23,146 nucleotides of DNA from contig CATIYX010000151.1 in assembly GCA_949739095.1 (NCBI GenBank), forward strand, positions 1 through 23,146. Direction: 5' to 3'. Below are positions 1 to 8,817 of this stretch, piece by piece. A program made the position numbers and the translations under genes. Below the pieces are notes generated by a model that ran no database searches, was not told the DNA's origin, and saw nothing but the letters and a program-made list of their open reading frames with translations. Each line of letters starts with the position of its first letter. The stretch's first letter is position 1. This DNA comes from an uncultured Clostridia bacterium (GTDB lineage: Bacteria > Bacillota > Clostridia > RUG12999).

Positions 1-1045
1 GAAATGGCAAAAGGCCTGTTCCCGCCGGCATTGCGGCAGTAATTGCTGTAATAGATTTATCCTGTTTTGCCAGCCGAATCATGGTATCACCAAACACAGC
101 TGAATAACTTTTTCCGGAAGCAGAACAAAATTCTCCGCTTGCAGGGTCAAATTTGGGTACGCCATGAAATTTCCCAGGATTTTTCTGTGCTGGCAGATAA
201 CCTTTTCCCTTCAACGTTTTCACATGCAGCACAATTTGGTCATCTACCTCTTTTAACTTTGTGAAAATCTGAATCAACAGTTTTAAATTGTGTCCATCTA
301 CCGGACCGATATAGTTAAAACCAAACATCTCAAAAGGCGCGGCATGTAATAGTGTGTATTTTAAAGTATTTTTTGCATTGCGTATCACGCGGTGCAAAGA
401 TTTTCCTTTTTTAGTACCTACTAAACGGTTAGAAATTTTTGTTTTCAGCCGCGTATAGGTAGAAGCTGTTCGCAAGCGGTTTAAATGCGCCGCTACACCG
501 CCGACGTTTTCAGAAATAGACATTTCATTATCATTTAAAATGACAAGCATAGGAATGTTTTCATGCCCACAATGATTCAATGCTTCAAACGCCATACCAC
601 CTGTCATAGAACCATCGCCAATTACCGCAGCAATATGACTTTTTTTTCCGCCTTGCAGCTGCTGTGCTTTTGCATACCCCACTGCCGCCGAAATAGAAGT
701 GCTGCTATGTCCTGTGTTAAAAGCGTCATAGACGCTTTCGGATGTTTTTGGAAACCCTGATATGCCTCCGCTTTGCCGCAGTGTTGTAAACTGTTGCCAT
801 CGTCCTGTTAAAATTTTATGAACATATGCCTGATGTCCTACATCCCAAATGACCTTATCTTCTGGCATATCATAGACATAGTGCAACGCCAGTGTCAATT
901 CCACAATTCCTAAATTGGAAGCAAGATGTCCTCCGGTCTGTGCAACATTTCGAATCAAAAATTCCCGAATTTCCGCCGCCAATTGCGTCAACTGGTCAAT
1001 ATTCAATTGTTTGATATCTTTGGGTGAATGAATTGTCTCCAGCAT
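1..1045 (-). CDS. dxs: 1-deoxy-D-xylulose-5-phosphate synthase, N-terminal part (cut by window edge)
   Basis: Dxs condenses pyruvate and glyceraldehyde 3-phosphate, with thiamine diphosphate, to DXP, the entry metabolite for MEP-pathway isoprenoids and also a precursor of the thiamine thiazole and pyridoxal. About 348 codons are visible, starting at the ATG at 1045 with a GAGGCGG ribosome binding site just upstream; the frame stays open to base 1, so the C-terminal part (including the catalytic EQHA segment) lies outside. Visible family marks are TGGHLASNLG near residue 37, WDVGHQAYVHK near 67, the thiamine-diphosphate motif GDGSMTGG at 143-150 followed by LNDNEMSIS, the FGFNYIGPVDGHN segment, HVKTLKGKGY, and ITAAMPAGTG at the edge. 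It follows thiI after a 59-base gap with no visible terminator, so it is probably the distal gene of the iscS-thiI run. Identification is very secure; the truncation is only due to the window. Confidence 0.97.
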   Translation of the reverse strand, partial: MLETIHSPKDIKQLNIDQLTQLAAEIREFLIRNVAQTGGHLASNLGIVELTLALHYVYDMPEDKVIWDVGHQAYVHKILTGRWQQFTTLRQSGGISGFPKTSESVYDAFNTGHSSTSISAAVGYAKAQQLQGGKKSHIAAVIGDGSMTGGMAFEALNHCGHENIPMLVILNDNEMSISENVGGVAAHLNRLRTASTYTRLKTKISNRLVGTKKGKSLHRVIRNAKNTLKYTLLHAAPFEMFGFNYIGPVDGHNLKLLIQIFTKLKEVDDQIVLHVKTLKGKGYLPAQKNPGKFHGVPKFDPASGEFCSASGKSYSAVFGDTMIRLAKQDKSITAITAAMPAGTGLLPF

Positions 1046-1104
1046 ATATCCGCCTCTTTATCATGTAATACCAAGGACAACTACTTTTGTTCTTGATAAA
1101 AATT

Positions 1105-2271
1105 TTAATTCAGTTCTATAAGTTCTGTCTCATCAACCGCTTTTTGGATCAGTGCGTCCATATCCAGTTTGGACTCCGAAAGCTGTATTTTTTCCAGTTT
1201 CGGTTTGGTTTCAGGATGTTTGGGCACAAAAATTGTGCAGCAGTCCTCATATGGTAGAATTGATGTTTCATATGTGTTAATTTTTCTGGCATATTGAATG
1301 ATTTCCTCTTTGTCCAATCCAATGAGCGGTCGTAGCACAGGCAAATCCGCTACTTCATTTGTCACTACAAGACTGTGCAGTGTTTGACTTGCCACTTGTC
1401 CCAAACTCTCGCCCGTAATGAGCGCCAAACTTCCCGATTTTGCACAGATTTTCTGTGCAATACGGCTCATAGCACGACGAATTAGAATCGTAATTTGGTC
1501 GCCCGGACATTTTTCCACCATTGCAAGCTGTAATTCTGTAAATGGCACAATATGAAGCTTTATCGCTCCTGTATACTGCGTTAAAATTTTTGCGAGGTCA
1601 ATGACCTTTTCTTTCGCACGCTCTGAGGTATAAGGATAACTGAAAAAGTGAATCGCCTCCAGTTCCATACCTCGTTTTGCCATCATCCAGCCTGCCACCG
1701 GAGAATCAATGCCACCGGATAACAGCAACATTCCCTTCCCGCTAGTCCCTGTCGGAATGCCGCCGGAACCACGATATTCACGGCTATAGACATAAGCTGC
1801 ATCCTGCCGCACTTCCACATGAACCACTGCGTCAGGATGGTGCAAATCCACCTTCAAATGCGGATATACAGACAGCAAGCTTCCGCCTGCTTCCATGCAT
1901 ATTTCCGGCGATTTGAGTTCAAATTTTTTATCAGCGCGTTTGGCATCGACTTTAAACGTTTTTGCGTCCTGCAATTCCGTGCATCGTTCAACCATAGTTT
2001 GTACAATGCTTTTCATATTTTTTTCGGCACGCCATGCGGGAGATAGCTTAATAATACCAAAGACTTTTTGAATCGGTTCAATCACCTTTTCAAGGTCTGC
2101 ATTTTCATCCGCGCCCTCCACAAACATGGTCGCCTGTTCTTTCCAAACGTGAAAATTTCCGAATTTTGCAATAGCACCCTTGATGTTTTTGACCAGACGG
2201 TCCTCAAATTTTGCACGGTTATTTCCTTTCAGAATCAACTCGCCGCATTTTATCAGAATAATATCTGCCAT
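1105..2271 (-). CDS. thiI: tRNA sulfurtransferase ThiI (4-thiouridine synthase), short form without rhodanese domain
   Basis: ThiI adenylates uridine 8 of tRNA and replaces oxygen with sulfur delivered as a persulfide by a cysteine desulfurase; in some bacteria it also serves thiamine thiazole synthesis. The 388-residue product has the N-terminal ferredoxin-like and THUMP region (about 1-165), then the PP-loop ATPase with SGGIDSP at 185-191, and near the C terminus PYEDCCTIF with adjacent cysteines 344-345, the conserved cysteine region of the family. It ends at 388 residues, compared with about 480 in the E. coli enzyme, which means the rhodanese domain is absent, as in Bacillus-type ThiI. 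The start is the ATG at 2271; an in-frame stop lies three codons upstream, so no earlier start is possible, although the nearest AGGAAGG is about 14 bases away. It lies directly downstream of the cysteine desulfurase gene, its expected sulfur donor. Confidence 0.96.
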   Translation of the reverse strand: MADIILIKCGELILKGNNRAKFEDRLVKNIKGAIAKFGNFHVWKEQATMFVEGADENADLEKVIEPIQKVFGIIKLSPAWRAEKNMKSIVQTMVERCTELQDAKTFKVDAKRADKKFELKSPEICMEAGGSLLSVYPHLKVDLHHPDAVVHVEVRQDAAYVYSREYRGSGGIPTGTSGKGMLLLSGGIDSPVAGWMMAKRGMELEAIHFFSYPYTSERAKEKVIDLAKILTQYTGAIKLHIVPFTELQLAMVEKCPGDQITILIRRAMSRIAQKICAKSGSLALITGESLGQVASQTLHSLVVTNEVADLPVLRPLIGLDKEEIIQYARKINTYETSILPYEDCCTIFVPKHPETKPKLEKIQLSESKLDMDALIQKAVDETELIELN

Positions 2272-2292
2272 ATCTGTTGTTCAAGCCTTCCT

Positions 2293-2339
2293 GCCTACAA
2301 ATTTTCTACAACAGCTCGCTTACCCGTAGGCTGATAAGC
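2293..2339 (-). other. Two alternative inverted repeats in the iscS-thiI gap
   Basis: In the 90-base gap between iscS and thiI, GCCTAC (2293-2298) is complementary to GTAGGC (2326-2331), and GCTTA (2318-2322) is complementary to TAAGC (2335-2339). One arm of the second repeat lies inside the loop of the first and the other lies outside it, so in RNA the two stems would either form a pseudoknot or exclude each other. There is no T tract, so this is not an intrinsic terminator. Stems of 5-6 pairs can arise by chance and no function is claimed. Confidence 0.25.
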
Positions 2340-2361
2340 AAATGAAAAAACGTATTGCTAT

Positions 2362-3501
2362 TTATCTGGCTTTTGCCGCAAATTTTCGCAATAATGGTAC
2401 CTCGCGCCGCAAAATCTCCAGACAAGTTTGAATCTCCTTCGGTGTGTTAAAACGTGAAAAACTGAACCGAATAGCGCCTTCGATTTCTGCGCGGTTGCAT
2501 CCCATAGCTAGCAGCGTCGGCGAAGGAGCCGGATGATTGGAGGAACATGCTGAACCGGAGGAGACCATAATACCATGTGATTCCAGCGTATGAAGCAGCA
2601 CTTCGGCGCGCAGCCCCGGAAAGGAAATATTCAGCACATAAGGCGAAGTATCTGTTCCATGCACTGTCACATTATCAATCGTTTGTACAATACCGTCTTG
2701 CAACATTTGTTTTAACTCTAATATATAACTGCTATCTGCATTTACCGCAAGCTCTGCCGCTATACCTAATGCACAAATGCCCGGTGTGTTTTCTGTACCG
2801 GAACGCATATTTTTTTCCTGACCGCCGCCATATATGAATGGTGCAATATCATTCGCATCTTTTATATATAACGCACCGATTCCTTTGGGTGCATGAATTT
2901 TATGTCCGCTTAACGTTGCCATATCAATATCAGGGCTCAGTTTTACCGAAAGTTTCCCAAAACTTTGTACCATATCTGTATGAAAAAGGGCACGGGAATG
3001 CTGTTTCACCAAATGCGCAATGGCATTGATATCTTGAATGACGCCGGTTTCATTGTTGACATGCATAATACTAACCAACGAAACTTTATCATTTAGCAGT
3101 GTACGCAATTGTTCTAAATCTATTTTCCCTGCTCCATCTACATCTAATTGTATCACCTGAAACCCATTTTGTTCTGCAGCTTTGACAGTCCGCATCACAC
3201 TGGGATGTTCCGTTTTAGAGGTAATCACTACGTTTCCGCGCGCGCGGTTTCGCGATAATGCGCCTCTAATTGCCATGTTGTTTCCCTCGCTACCGCCCGA
3301 AGTAAAATAGATATATTCTGGTCGCACCTGCCATATAGTGGCAATCTTTTCCCGTGCAGCTTTTACCTGTTTTTCCGCATCCAGTCCGGCACGGTGCAGC
3401 GAAGATGGATTTCCATAACAAGTTTGCATTAGTTCTGCTGCTTTTTCCGCCGCCTCGGGGCATACCATAGTCGTTGCAGCGTTGTCTAGATAGATATACA
3501 T
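2362..3501 (-). CDS. iscS: Cysteine desulfurase (NifS/IscS family)
   Basis: A PLP enzyme that converts cysteine to alanine and holds the sulfur as a persulfide for Fe-S clusters, tRNA thiolation or thiamine. The fold-type I aminotransferase marks are all present: YLDNAATT at the N terminus, TSKTEHPSV with the PLP-stacking histidine, HTDMVQSFGK, the PLP lysine in SGHKIHAPKG, and the catalytic loop cysteine in SSGSACSSNHPAPS. I prefer the ATG at 3501 (product MYIYLDN..., 379 residues), because it fits the usual family start and has GAGGA nine bases upstream; an ATG at 3510 would add three residues and overlap the preceding gene's stop as ATGA. Its position immediately before thiI suggests a dedicated ThiI partner, similar to NifZ in Bacillus, rather than the main Fe-S desulfurase; no scaffold gene such as iscU or sufU is next to it. 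The family is certain; the partner assignment is inferred. Confidence 0.93.
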   Translation of the reverse strand: MYIYLDNAATTMVCPEAAEKAAELMQTCYGNPSSLHRAGLDAEKQVKAAREKIATIWQVRPEYIYFTSGGSEGNNMAIRGALSRNRARGNVVITSKTEHPSVMRTVKAAEQNGFQVIQLDVDGAGKIDLEQLRTLLNDKVSLVSIMHVNNETGVIQDINAIAHLVKQHSRALFHTDMVQSFGKLSVKLSPDIDMATLSGHKIHAPKGIGALYIKDANDIAPFIYGGGQEKNMRSGTENTPGICALGIAAELAVNADSSYILELKQMLQDGIVQTIDNVTVHGTDTSPYVLNISFPGLRAEVLLHTLESHGIMVSSGSACSSNHPAPSPTLLAMGCNRAEIEGAIRFSFSRFNTPKEIQTCLEILRREVPLLRKFAAKAR

Positions 3502-3506
3502 GCTCC

Positions 3507-4322
3507 TCATTCCTCAATAAAGTAAGATTCGTCCGTAAATTGTTCAAATAGCCACCCGCTACAAAGGTCTTTCCAGCTTTCTGTCCCAAAGATACCGTCT
3601 GCCAGCCCAATACCATGACCGCCCTTGGGGAAAATATGCAGCGCATACGGCACCTTATGAGCGGATAACGCCTGTGCAAAGCACAAGGAGTTTTGTACAG
3701 GAACACTTTCATCATCTGCACAATGCCAAATAAAACAAGGCGGCGTATCAGCGGTTACCTGCTGTGTTAAATCTTGTTTTTGCAGCATATCTTCTGTAGG
3801 ATTTCTGCCCAGCAAAGAACGCTGCGACACGCGGTGATGATATTCGCCGTCCATAAATATAACAGGATAACATAAGATACAGGCGTCCGGACGACTGGAA
3901 TATCTGTCCACTTCATCATGAAACGGCGCTTCTTCCTCCATCAATGCGCACGTCCCTGCCAGATGACCGCCGGCAGAGAATCCAAGTATCGCAATTTTAT
4001 CTGCTGCAATACCATATTCTTCCGCATGACAGCGCAAAAAACGAATTGCCCGCTGCGCGTCTAAAAGTCCTGCTGGATACCGGTATGGACTAACGCGGTA
4101 ATTGAGTACCGCTGCATGAAATCCGCATTCATTGAAAAATTCCGCAACCACACCTGCCTCATGTGGCGCACGGTTCATATATGCTCCGCCGGCACAAACC
4201 AAAACGCACGCAGTATTCTTTGTATCTTCCAAAAAATACGGTGTGATAGTTGGTATCGGCTGGTCAATGGTTTCATCATAAAGCGGAGGTATTTGTTCTC
4301 CGTAAATTTTTATTTTTTCCAT
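3507..4322 (-). CDS. Alpha/beta hydrolase, acetyl-esterase/carboxylesterase type
   Basis: A cytoplasmic-looking 271-residue esterase of the small BD-FAE/acetylxylan-esterase-like alpha/beta hydrolase group, without a signal peptide. It has the strand-turn motif VLVCAGGAY (an HGG-like oxyanion segment, residues 40-48), the nucleophile elbow GFSAGGH with Ser116, an acidic segment CADDESVP, and the final histidine in FPKGGHGIG. Relatives remove acetyl groups from sugars or hydrolyse small acyl esters; the substrate here cannot be read from sequence. It starts three bases after the dnaE stop, and its own stop sits nine bases upstream of the iscS start, so it is embedded in the operon between a polymerase gene and a sulfur-transfer gene. 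That setting gives no functional hint and looks like an accessory insertion into a housekeeping cluster. The fold and catalytic triad are clear. Confidence 0.85.
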   Translation of the reverse strand: MEKIKIYGEQIPPLYDETIDQPIPTITPYFLEDTKNTACVLVCAGGAYMNRAPHEAGVVAEFFNECGFHAAVLNYRVSPYRYPAGLLDAQRAIRFLRCHAEEYGIAADKIAILGFSAGGHLAGTCALMEEEAPFHDEVDRYSSRPDACILCYPVIFMDGEYHHRVSQRSLLGRNPTEDMLQKQDLTQQVTADTPPCFIWHCADDESVPVQNSLCFAQALSAHKVPYALHIFPKGGHGIGLADGIFGTESWKDLCSGWLFEQFTDESYFIEE

Positions 4323-4325
4323 GAC

Positions 4326-7300
4326 TTATGTTTCCTTTCCCTGTTTTAATTTGACACAGGTATCCCCCAGCAATGCGCCAAGTTCTTGCAGAAATGCCTC
4401 TGATGGCTCTATTGGTGTGTTGGCAACCAGCGTCTTTTGTTTGTCTTCAAAATACATATAAAGTCTGTCTTCTCCCGGATATCTTGCAGCGATTTCTTTT
4501 ATACGGTCTAGCAGATATTCCTTGCCGATTTCCAGTTTGATATAGACTCTTGCCGCCTGTGCCTGTTTTTCCTTTAGCACCTGCATTGCATCTAATAACG
4601 AGATATTGGACGCGACAATTTTACTCTGCATACCTCCCTGTGCATCTTCTTGAATATCCAGCCGACCGGTGATATAAACAGCCGTTTCTTCTTTTAACAA
4701 ATATTTTAATCCTGCAAATACACCTCCAAACACAACAACTTCCAAGCTGCCAAACTGATCTGATAGCTGCAAAAATGCCATCTGGTCGCCACGTTTTGTT
4801 GTCTTGACATTGATATGCTCCACAATACCGCATACGGAAATCTCCATGCCCTCCCGTACACCTGCCAGTTTTAAGTCCTCTTGCTTTTCAAACTGTAAGT
4901 CACCGATTGTAAAATAGTCCAGCGTTTCCAGCAGCTGTGTATAATCTTCCAATGGATGACCGGAAATATAAATTCCCATCATCTCTTTTTCAAATGCCAA
5001 CATTTGCCGTTTTGACAGTTCTGGTACATCGCCGCGCAAATAATCCTCAATGCCGTTCGTATCTTCCTCCAGTTCACCGAAAAGCGATAACTGACCTTCT
5101 ACATTTTTTTTAGCGCTGGAGGTAATGTCATCGAGCATTGCTTCATAAACCTCTAAAAGCTCTGCGCGTTTGTTGCCGAAGCAGTCCATTGCGCCGCTCT
5201 TAATTAGGCATTCTACTCCTTTTTTGTTGATGACGCGTGATTTCAAGCGGCTGCAAAAATCATATAAATCCGTATATTTTCCATTTTCACTGCGTTCGTC
5301 AATGATTGCCTGAACAAAGTTTGTACCAACGTGTTTCACGCCTTCCAGTCCGAAACGAATATCACCCTGGTCTACGCGGAAACCATTATAACTGCGGTTC
5401 ACATCCGGCGGAAGAAGCTGTATTCCCATGCGTTTACTATCCACAATATATTGCGATATTTTGGTGCTGTCTGATAATACGCAGGAAAGCAACGCCGCCA
5501 TAAATTCAGACGGATAGAGTGTTTTTAAATATGCTGTTTGATATGCAATGATGGCATATGCCGCTGCATGAGACTTATTAAACGCATAATTCGCAAAATC
5601 CATCATTTCATCAAAGATAGAATTTGCCACATCCTCCGGCACACCACGGCGTACTGCGCCCTCTACTAAAGTATTTCCGTCTTCATCCTGTTGTCCATGA
5701 ATGAAATATTCTCGTTCTTTTTGCATGACTTCAAATTTCTTTTTACTCATAGCGCGGCGCACAACATCCGCACGTCCAAAGGAATAGCCCGCAAGTTCAC
5801 GTACAATCTGCATGACTTGCTCCTGATATACCATACAGCCATAGCTGACATCCAAAATTGGTTTCAGCAGTGGATGTTTATATTTTACTTTTTCAGGATG
5901 GGTTTTATTGTAGATATAAGTTGGAATCTGGTCCATCGGTCCAGGTCGGAACAGAGAAATTCCTGCAATCAAATCCTCCAAACACTGTGGTTGAAGGTCA
6001 ATAATGAATTGCTTCATGCCTCGGGATTCCAATTGGAATACGCCATCCGTATTGCCTGTGGATAGCATGTCATATACTTCTTTGATATTATAATCGATTT
6101 TACTCAAATCAATATCCAGACCTTTTGACTGTTTGATAAACTCTAGTGCATAGCGAATGATGGTCAAATTGCGCAGTCCTAAAAAATCCATCTTCAGCAA
6201 ACCCATTTCCTGTACGGTATCCATATCAAACTGTGTTGTTACCACATCGCCATTAAGCGACAGCGGCAGATAGTCCGTGACAGGCTGTCCGCAAATCACT
6301 ACACCTGCCGCATGTGTACCACTGTGGCGCGGCATTCCTTCCAGTGCTCTGGCAACATCTACAGCGTTTTTGATTTCTGGGTCATTTTCATACATTCCAC
6401 GCAGTTCTGCACTTCCCTGCATCGCCTTATCTATCGTCATTTTGAGTTCCTGCGGAACCAGTTTTGCTAAACGGTCCGCCGTTGAATAAGGAATATCAAA
6501 AACACGCGCCGCATCACGCAGCACCAGTTTCGCACCAAAAGTACCAAAAGTAATAATCTGTGAAACATTGTCCTTACCATATTTGGAAATGACATAATCA
6601 ATCACTTCCTGACGACGTTCAATACAAAAATCAATATCAATATCCGGCATACTGACGCGCTCCGGATTGAGAAAACGTTCAAACAAAAGTCCATATTTGA
6701 TAGGATCAATATCTGTAATCTTCAACGCATAGGAAACAATGCTTCCTGCAGCCGAACCGCGTCCGGGTCCTACCATGATACCGTGGTCTTTTGCATATTT
6801 GATAAAATCCCATACAATTAGAAAATAATCGGTATATCCCATGTTATGAATGGTATTCAATTCATAATTCAGTCGTTCCGTCAATTCTGTATCAACATTT
6901 TCGCCAAAACGGTCTTGTAAGCCGGAATAGCATAGCTCCTGTAAATAGACAAATGCATCTTTTCCTTCTGGTACATCAAATTTAGGCAGATGAAATTTCC
7001 CAAATTCAATTTCTACATTACACCGATCAGCAATTTTTACTGTATTTTCCAGTAATTCCGGAAACTGTGGAAACAACGCCGCCATTTCATCAGCGTTTTT
7101 TAGATAAAATTCTTCTGTGGCAAACCGCATACGGTCTGTATCTGCAAACTTCTTTCCGGTTTGGATACAAAGAAGCGCATCCTGGACACGCGCGTCCTGC
7201 TTCTCTATGTAGTGAATATCATTTGTCACAACCATGGGAATATTCATATCTCGCGCCAATTTTATCAGTTTCGGCGCCACTTCCCGCTGCTCAGCAATAC

Positions 7301-7835
7301 CGTGATCCTGAAGTTCAATGAAAAAATTATTTTCACCAAAGATATCCAAAAAACGTTGTGCACTGCGGTAAGCTGCTTCATCATCATGCGCCAAAAAATT
7401 TTGCGGAATTTCGCCCGCAAGACAGGCAGAAAGCGCAATAATTCCTTCGCTATATTGCTGCAACACTTCCATGTCGACACGCGGTTTATAGTAAAATCCC
7501 TCTGTATATCCAATGGACACAATTTTGATTAAATTATGCCATCCGGTATCATTTTCCGCCAGTAATACCAGATGGTTATATTCGCTGTCCTGCCGTCCTT
7601 CTTTGTCAAAACGGCTGCGTGGCGCTGTATAGACCTCACAGCCAATGATTGGTTTTAGTCCTGCTTCTTTTGCCGCTTTATAAAATTCCACCACCCCAAA
7701 CATGCAACCATGGTCTGTGATGGCAAGCGAATGCATGCCAAGTTCCTTTGCCTTATCAATCAATTTTTCAACGCGGCATGCACCGTCCAGCAAACTATAT
7801 TCCGTATGAGTGTGTAAATGTACAAAATCACGCAT
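4326..7835 (-). CDS. dnaE: DNA polymerase III alpha subunit, DnaE type
   Basis: A C-family replicative DNA polymerase of 1169 residues. It opens with a PHP domain (HTHTEYSLLDGA at 8-19, AITDHG near 38-43), then the polymerase core with GPGRGSAAGS near 357-366 and the catalytic aspartates in MPDIDIDF (residues 396-403), a third acidic segment in LKMDFLG, then the fingers, a helix-hairpin-helix-like segment, and a C-terminal OB fold around CGIVEHINVKTTKRGDQMAF. The layout is DnaE rather than PolC: the PHP domain is N-terminal and uninterrupted and there is no DEDD exonuclease. Firmicutes usually carry PolC as well, with DnaE extending primers, mainly on the lagging strand; a polC gene would be elsewhere. 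The start ATG lies six bases after the whiA stop, and the ribosome binding site TTGAGG overlaps the end of whiA. Very secure. Confidence 0.98.
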   Translation of the reverse strand: MRDFVHLHTHTEYSLLDGACRVEKLIDKAKELGMHSLAITDHGCMFGVVEFYKAAKEAGLKPIIGCEVYTAPRSRFDKEGRQDSEYNHLVLLAENDTGWHNLIKIVSIGYTEGFYYKPRVDMEVLQQYSEGIIALSACLAGEIPQNFLAHDDEAAYRSAQRFLDIFGENNFFIELQDHGIAEQREVAPKLIKLARDMNIPMVVTNDIHYIEKQDARVQDALLCIQTGKKFADTDRMRFATEEFYLKNADEMAALFPQFPELLENTVKIADRCNVEIEFGKFHLPKFDVPEGKDAFVYLQELCYSGLQDRFGENVDTELTERLNYELNTIHNMGYTDYFLIVWDFIKYAKDHGIMVGPGRGSAAGSIVSYALKITDIDPIKYGLLFERFLNPERVSMPDIDIDFCIERRQEVIDYVISKYGKDNVSQIITFGTFGAKLVLRDAARVFDIPYSTADRLAKLVPQELKMTIDKAMQGSAELRGMYENDPEIKNAVDVARALEGMPRHSGTHAAGVVICGQPVTDYLPLSLNGDVVTTQFDMDTVQEMGLLKMDFLGLRNLTIIRYALEFIKQSKGLDIDLSKIDYNIKEVYDMLSTGNTDGVFQLESRGMKQFIIDLQPQCLEDLIAGISLFRPGPMDQIPTYIYNKTHPEKVKYKHPLLKPILDVSYGCMVYQEQVMQIVRELAGYSFGRADVVRRAMSKKKFEVMQKEREYFIHGQQDEDGNTLVEGAVRRGVPEDVANSIFDEMMDFANYAFNKSHAAAYAIIAYQTAYLKTLYPSEFMAALLSCVLSDSTKISQYIVDSKRMGIQLLPPDVNRSYNGFRVDQGDIRFGLEGVKHVGTNFVQAIIDERSENGKYTDLYDFCSRLKSRVINKKGVECLIKSGAMDCFGNKRAELLEVYEAMLDDITSSAKKNVEGQLSLFGELEEDTNGIEDYLRGDVPELSKRQMLAFEKEMMGIYISGHPLEDYTQLLETLDYFTIGDLQFEKQEDLKLAGVREGMEISVCGIVEHINVKTTKRGDQMAFLQLSDQFGSLEVVVFGGVFAGLKYLLKEETAVYITGRLDIQEDAQGGMQSKIVASNISLLDAMQVLKEKQAQAARVYIKLEIGKEYLLDRIKEIAARYPGEDRLYMYFEDKQKTLVANTPIEPSEAFLQELGALLGDTCVKLKQGKET

Positions 7836-7841
7836 GGTATT

Positions 7842-8756
7842 TTACCTCAACTTGTCCGCAATATCAATCAATTTTCTCATTCTGTGGTTTACGCCTGATT
7901 TACCAATTGCCGGCGTAAGAAGTTGTCCGAGTTCCAGCATGGAGATATCAGGATTTTGCAGCCGCAACCGTGCAATTTCTTCCAAAGGCGGATCCAATGA
8001 CTCCAGTCCGCGTTGCTGTTCAATAGTCCGAATTGCCTCTACCTGCCGGATGGACGCATCTACTACTTTCGTAATGTTTGCGCTTTCAAAATTGGTGACA
8101 CGATTCGCCTGATTTTTAATTTCTTTGTAGATTTTCGTGTTATAAATATCAAGCACGCAGCTATATGCTCCCATCATAGTCAGCAAATCACAAATGGTTT
8201 CACTGTCTTTTAAATAAGTGACATATTTACTTTGCCGTGTGACATTTTTTGCATGAATGTCAAATGTCTCCAGAATTTGTTTCATATCTTCACTGATTAA
8301 ATAATGCGTGGTTACAAATTCAAAATGATACCGTTTTTCAGGGTCTGCAATAGAACCACCGCCCAAAAATGCGCCACGCACAAATGCTTTCCGGCAGCAT
8401 TTTTGACTGGTAATATCGGGTGAAACATGAAATGCAATTCCGTCTGCATCCGTCAGCCCCACATTTTGCAAAAGCTGCCGGATATCTGCTACTTTAATCT
8501 TGTATATCGTATGCCTCGTACTGTATTGTTTTTTTTCAATAGAGGCAATATTACCGAATAATTTGTGAATTAAATTATAACACCGCATTGCAACATCAGC
8601 ATTTTCAAACACAATTTGTAAAACAACACCATTACTGCTTTCCTTAAAGACGGCGGAATATGCCAAAATGCCGGCAAGCTCTGCATAGTTACAGCAACCT
8701 TTTCTGTGCACAGATTTTTTGATGATTTCTTCCTTTACCTTAGCTGTGAAAGACAC
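7842..8756 (-). CDS. whiA: DNA-binding protein WhiA
   Basis: WhiA is a conserved Gram-positive protein with an N-terminal LAGLIDADG-homing-endonuclease-like fold and a C-terminal helix-turn-helix; it drives sporulation genes in Streptomyces and affects cell division and metabolism in Bacillus. The 304-residue product begins MSFTAKVKEEIIK, contains CCRKAFVRGAFLGGGSI typical of the LAGLIDADG-like part (near residue 120) and FESANITKVVDAS, and ends with an HTH segment PDISMLELGQLL...GKSGVNHRMRKL. The start is a GTG at 8756 with AAGGAG eight bases upstream. It follows rapZ after only 61 bases; the yvcK gene that usually sits between them in Firmicutes is not there. Confidence 0.96.
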   Translation of the reverse strand: MSFTAKVKEEIIKKSVHRKGCCNYAELAGILAYSAVFKESSNGVVLQIVFENADVAMRCYNLIHKLFGNIASIEKKQYSTRHTIYKIKVADIRQLLQNVGLTDADGIAFHVSPDITSQKCCRKAFVRGAFLGGGSIADPEKRYHFEFVTTHYLISEDMKQILETFDIHAKNVTRQSKYVTYLKDSETICDLLTMMGAYSCVLDIYNTKIYKEIKNQANRVTNFESANITKVVDASIRQVEAIRTIEQQRGLESLDPPLEEIARLRLQNPDISMLELGQLLTPAIGKSGVNHRMRKLIDIADKLR

Positions 8757-8817
8757 CCTGCATACTCCTTTCGTCTCAATGTTTCATCTGCTGTTTGACA
8801 AAATCTCTTCTGCCGGA

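Noticed and set aside
1046..1104. TPP riboswitch upstream of dxs or thiI
   Set aside because: The gaps of 59 and 90 bases lack the conserved TPP core sequences and are too short for the full fold plus expression platform.
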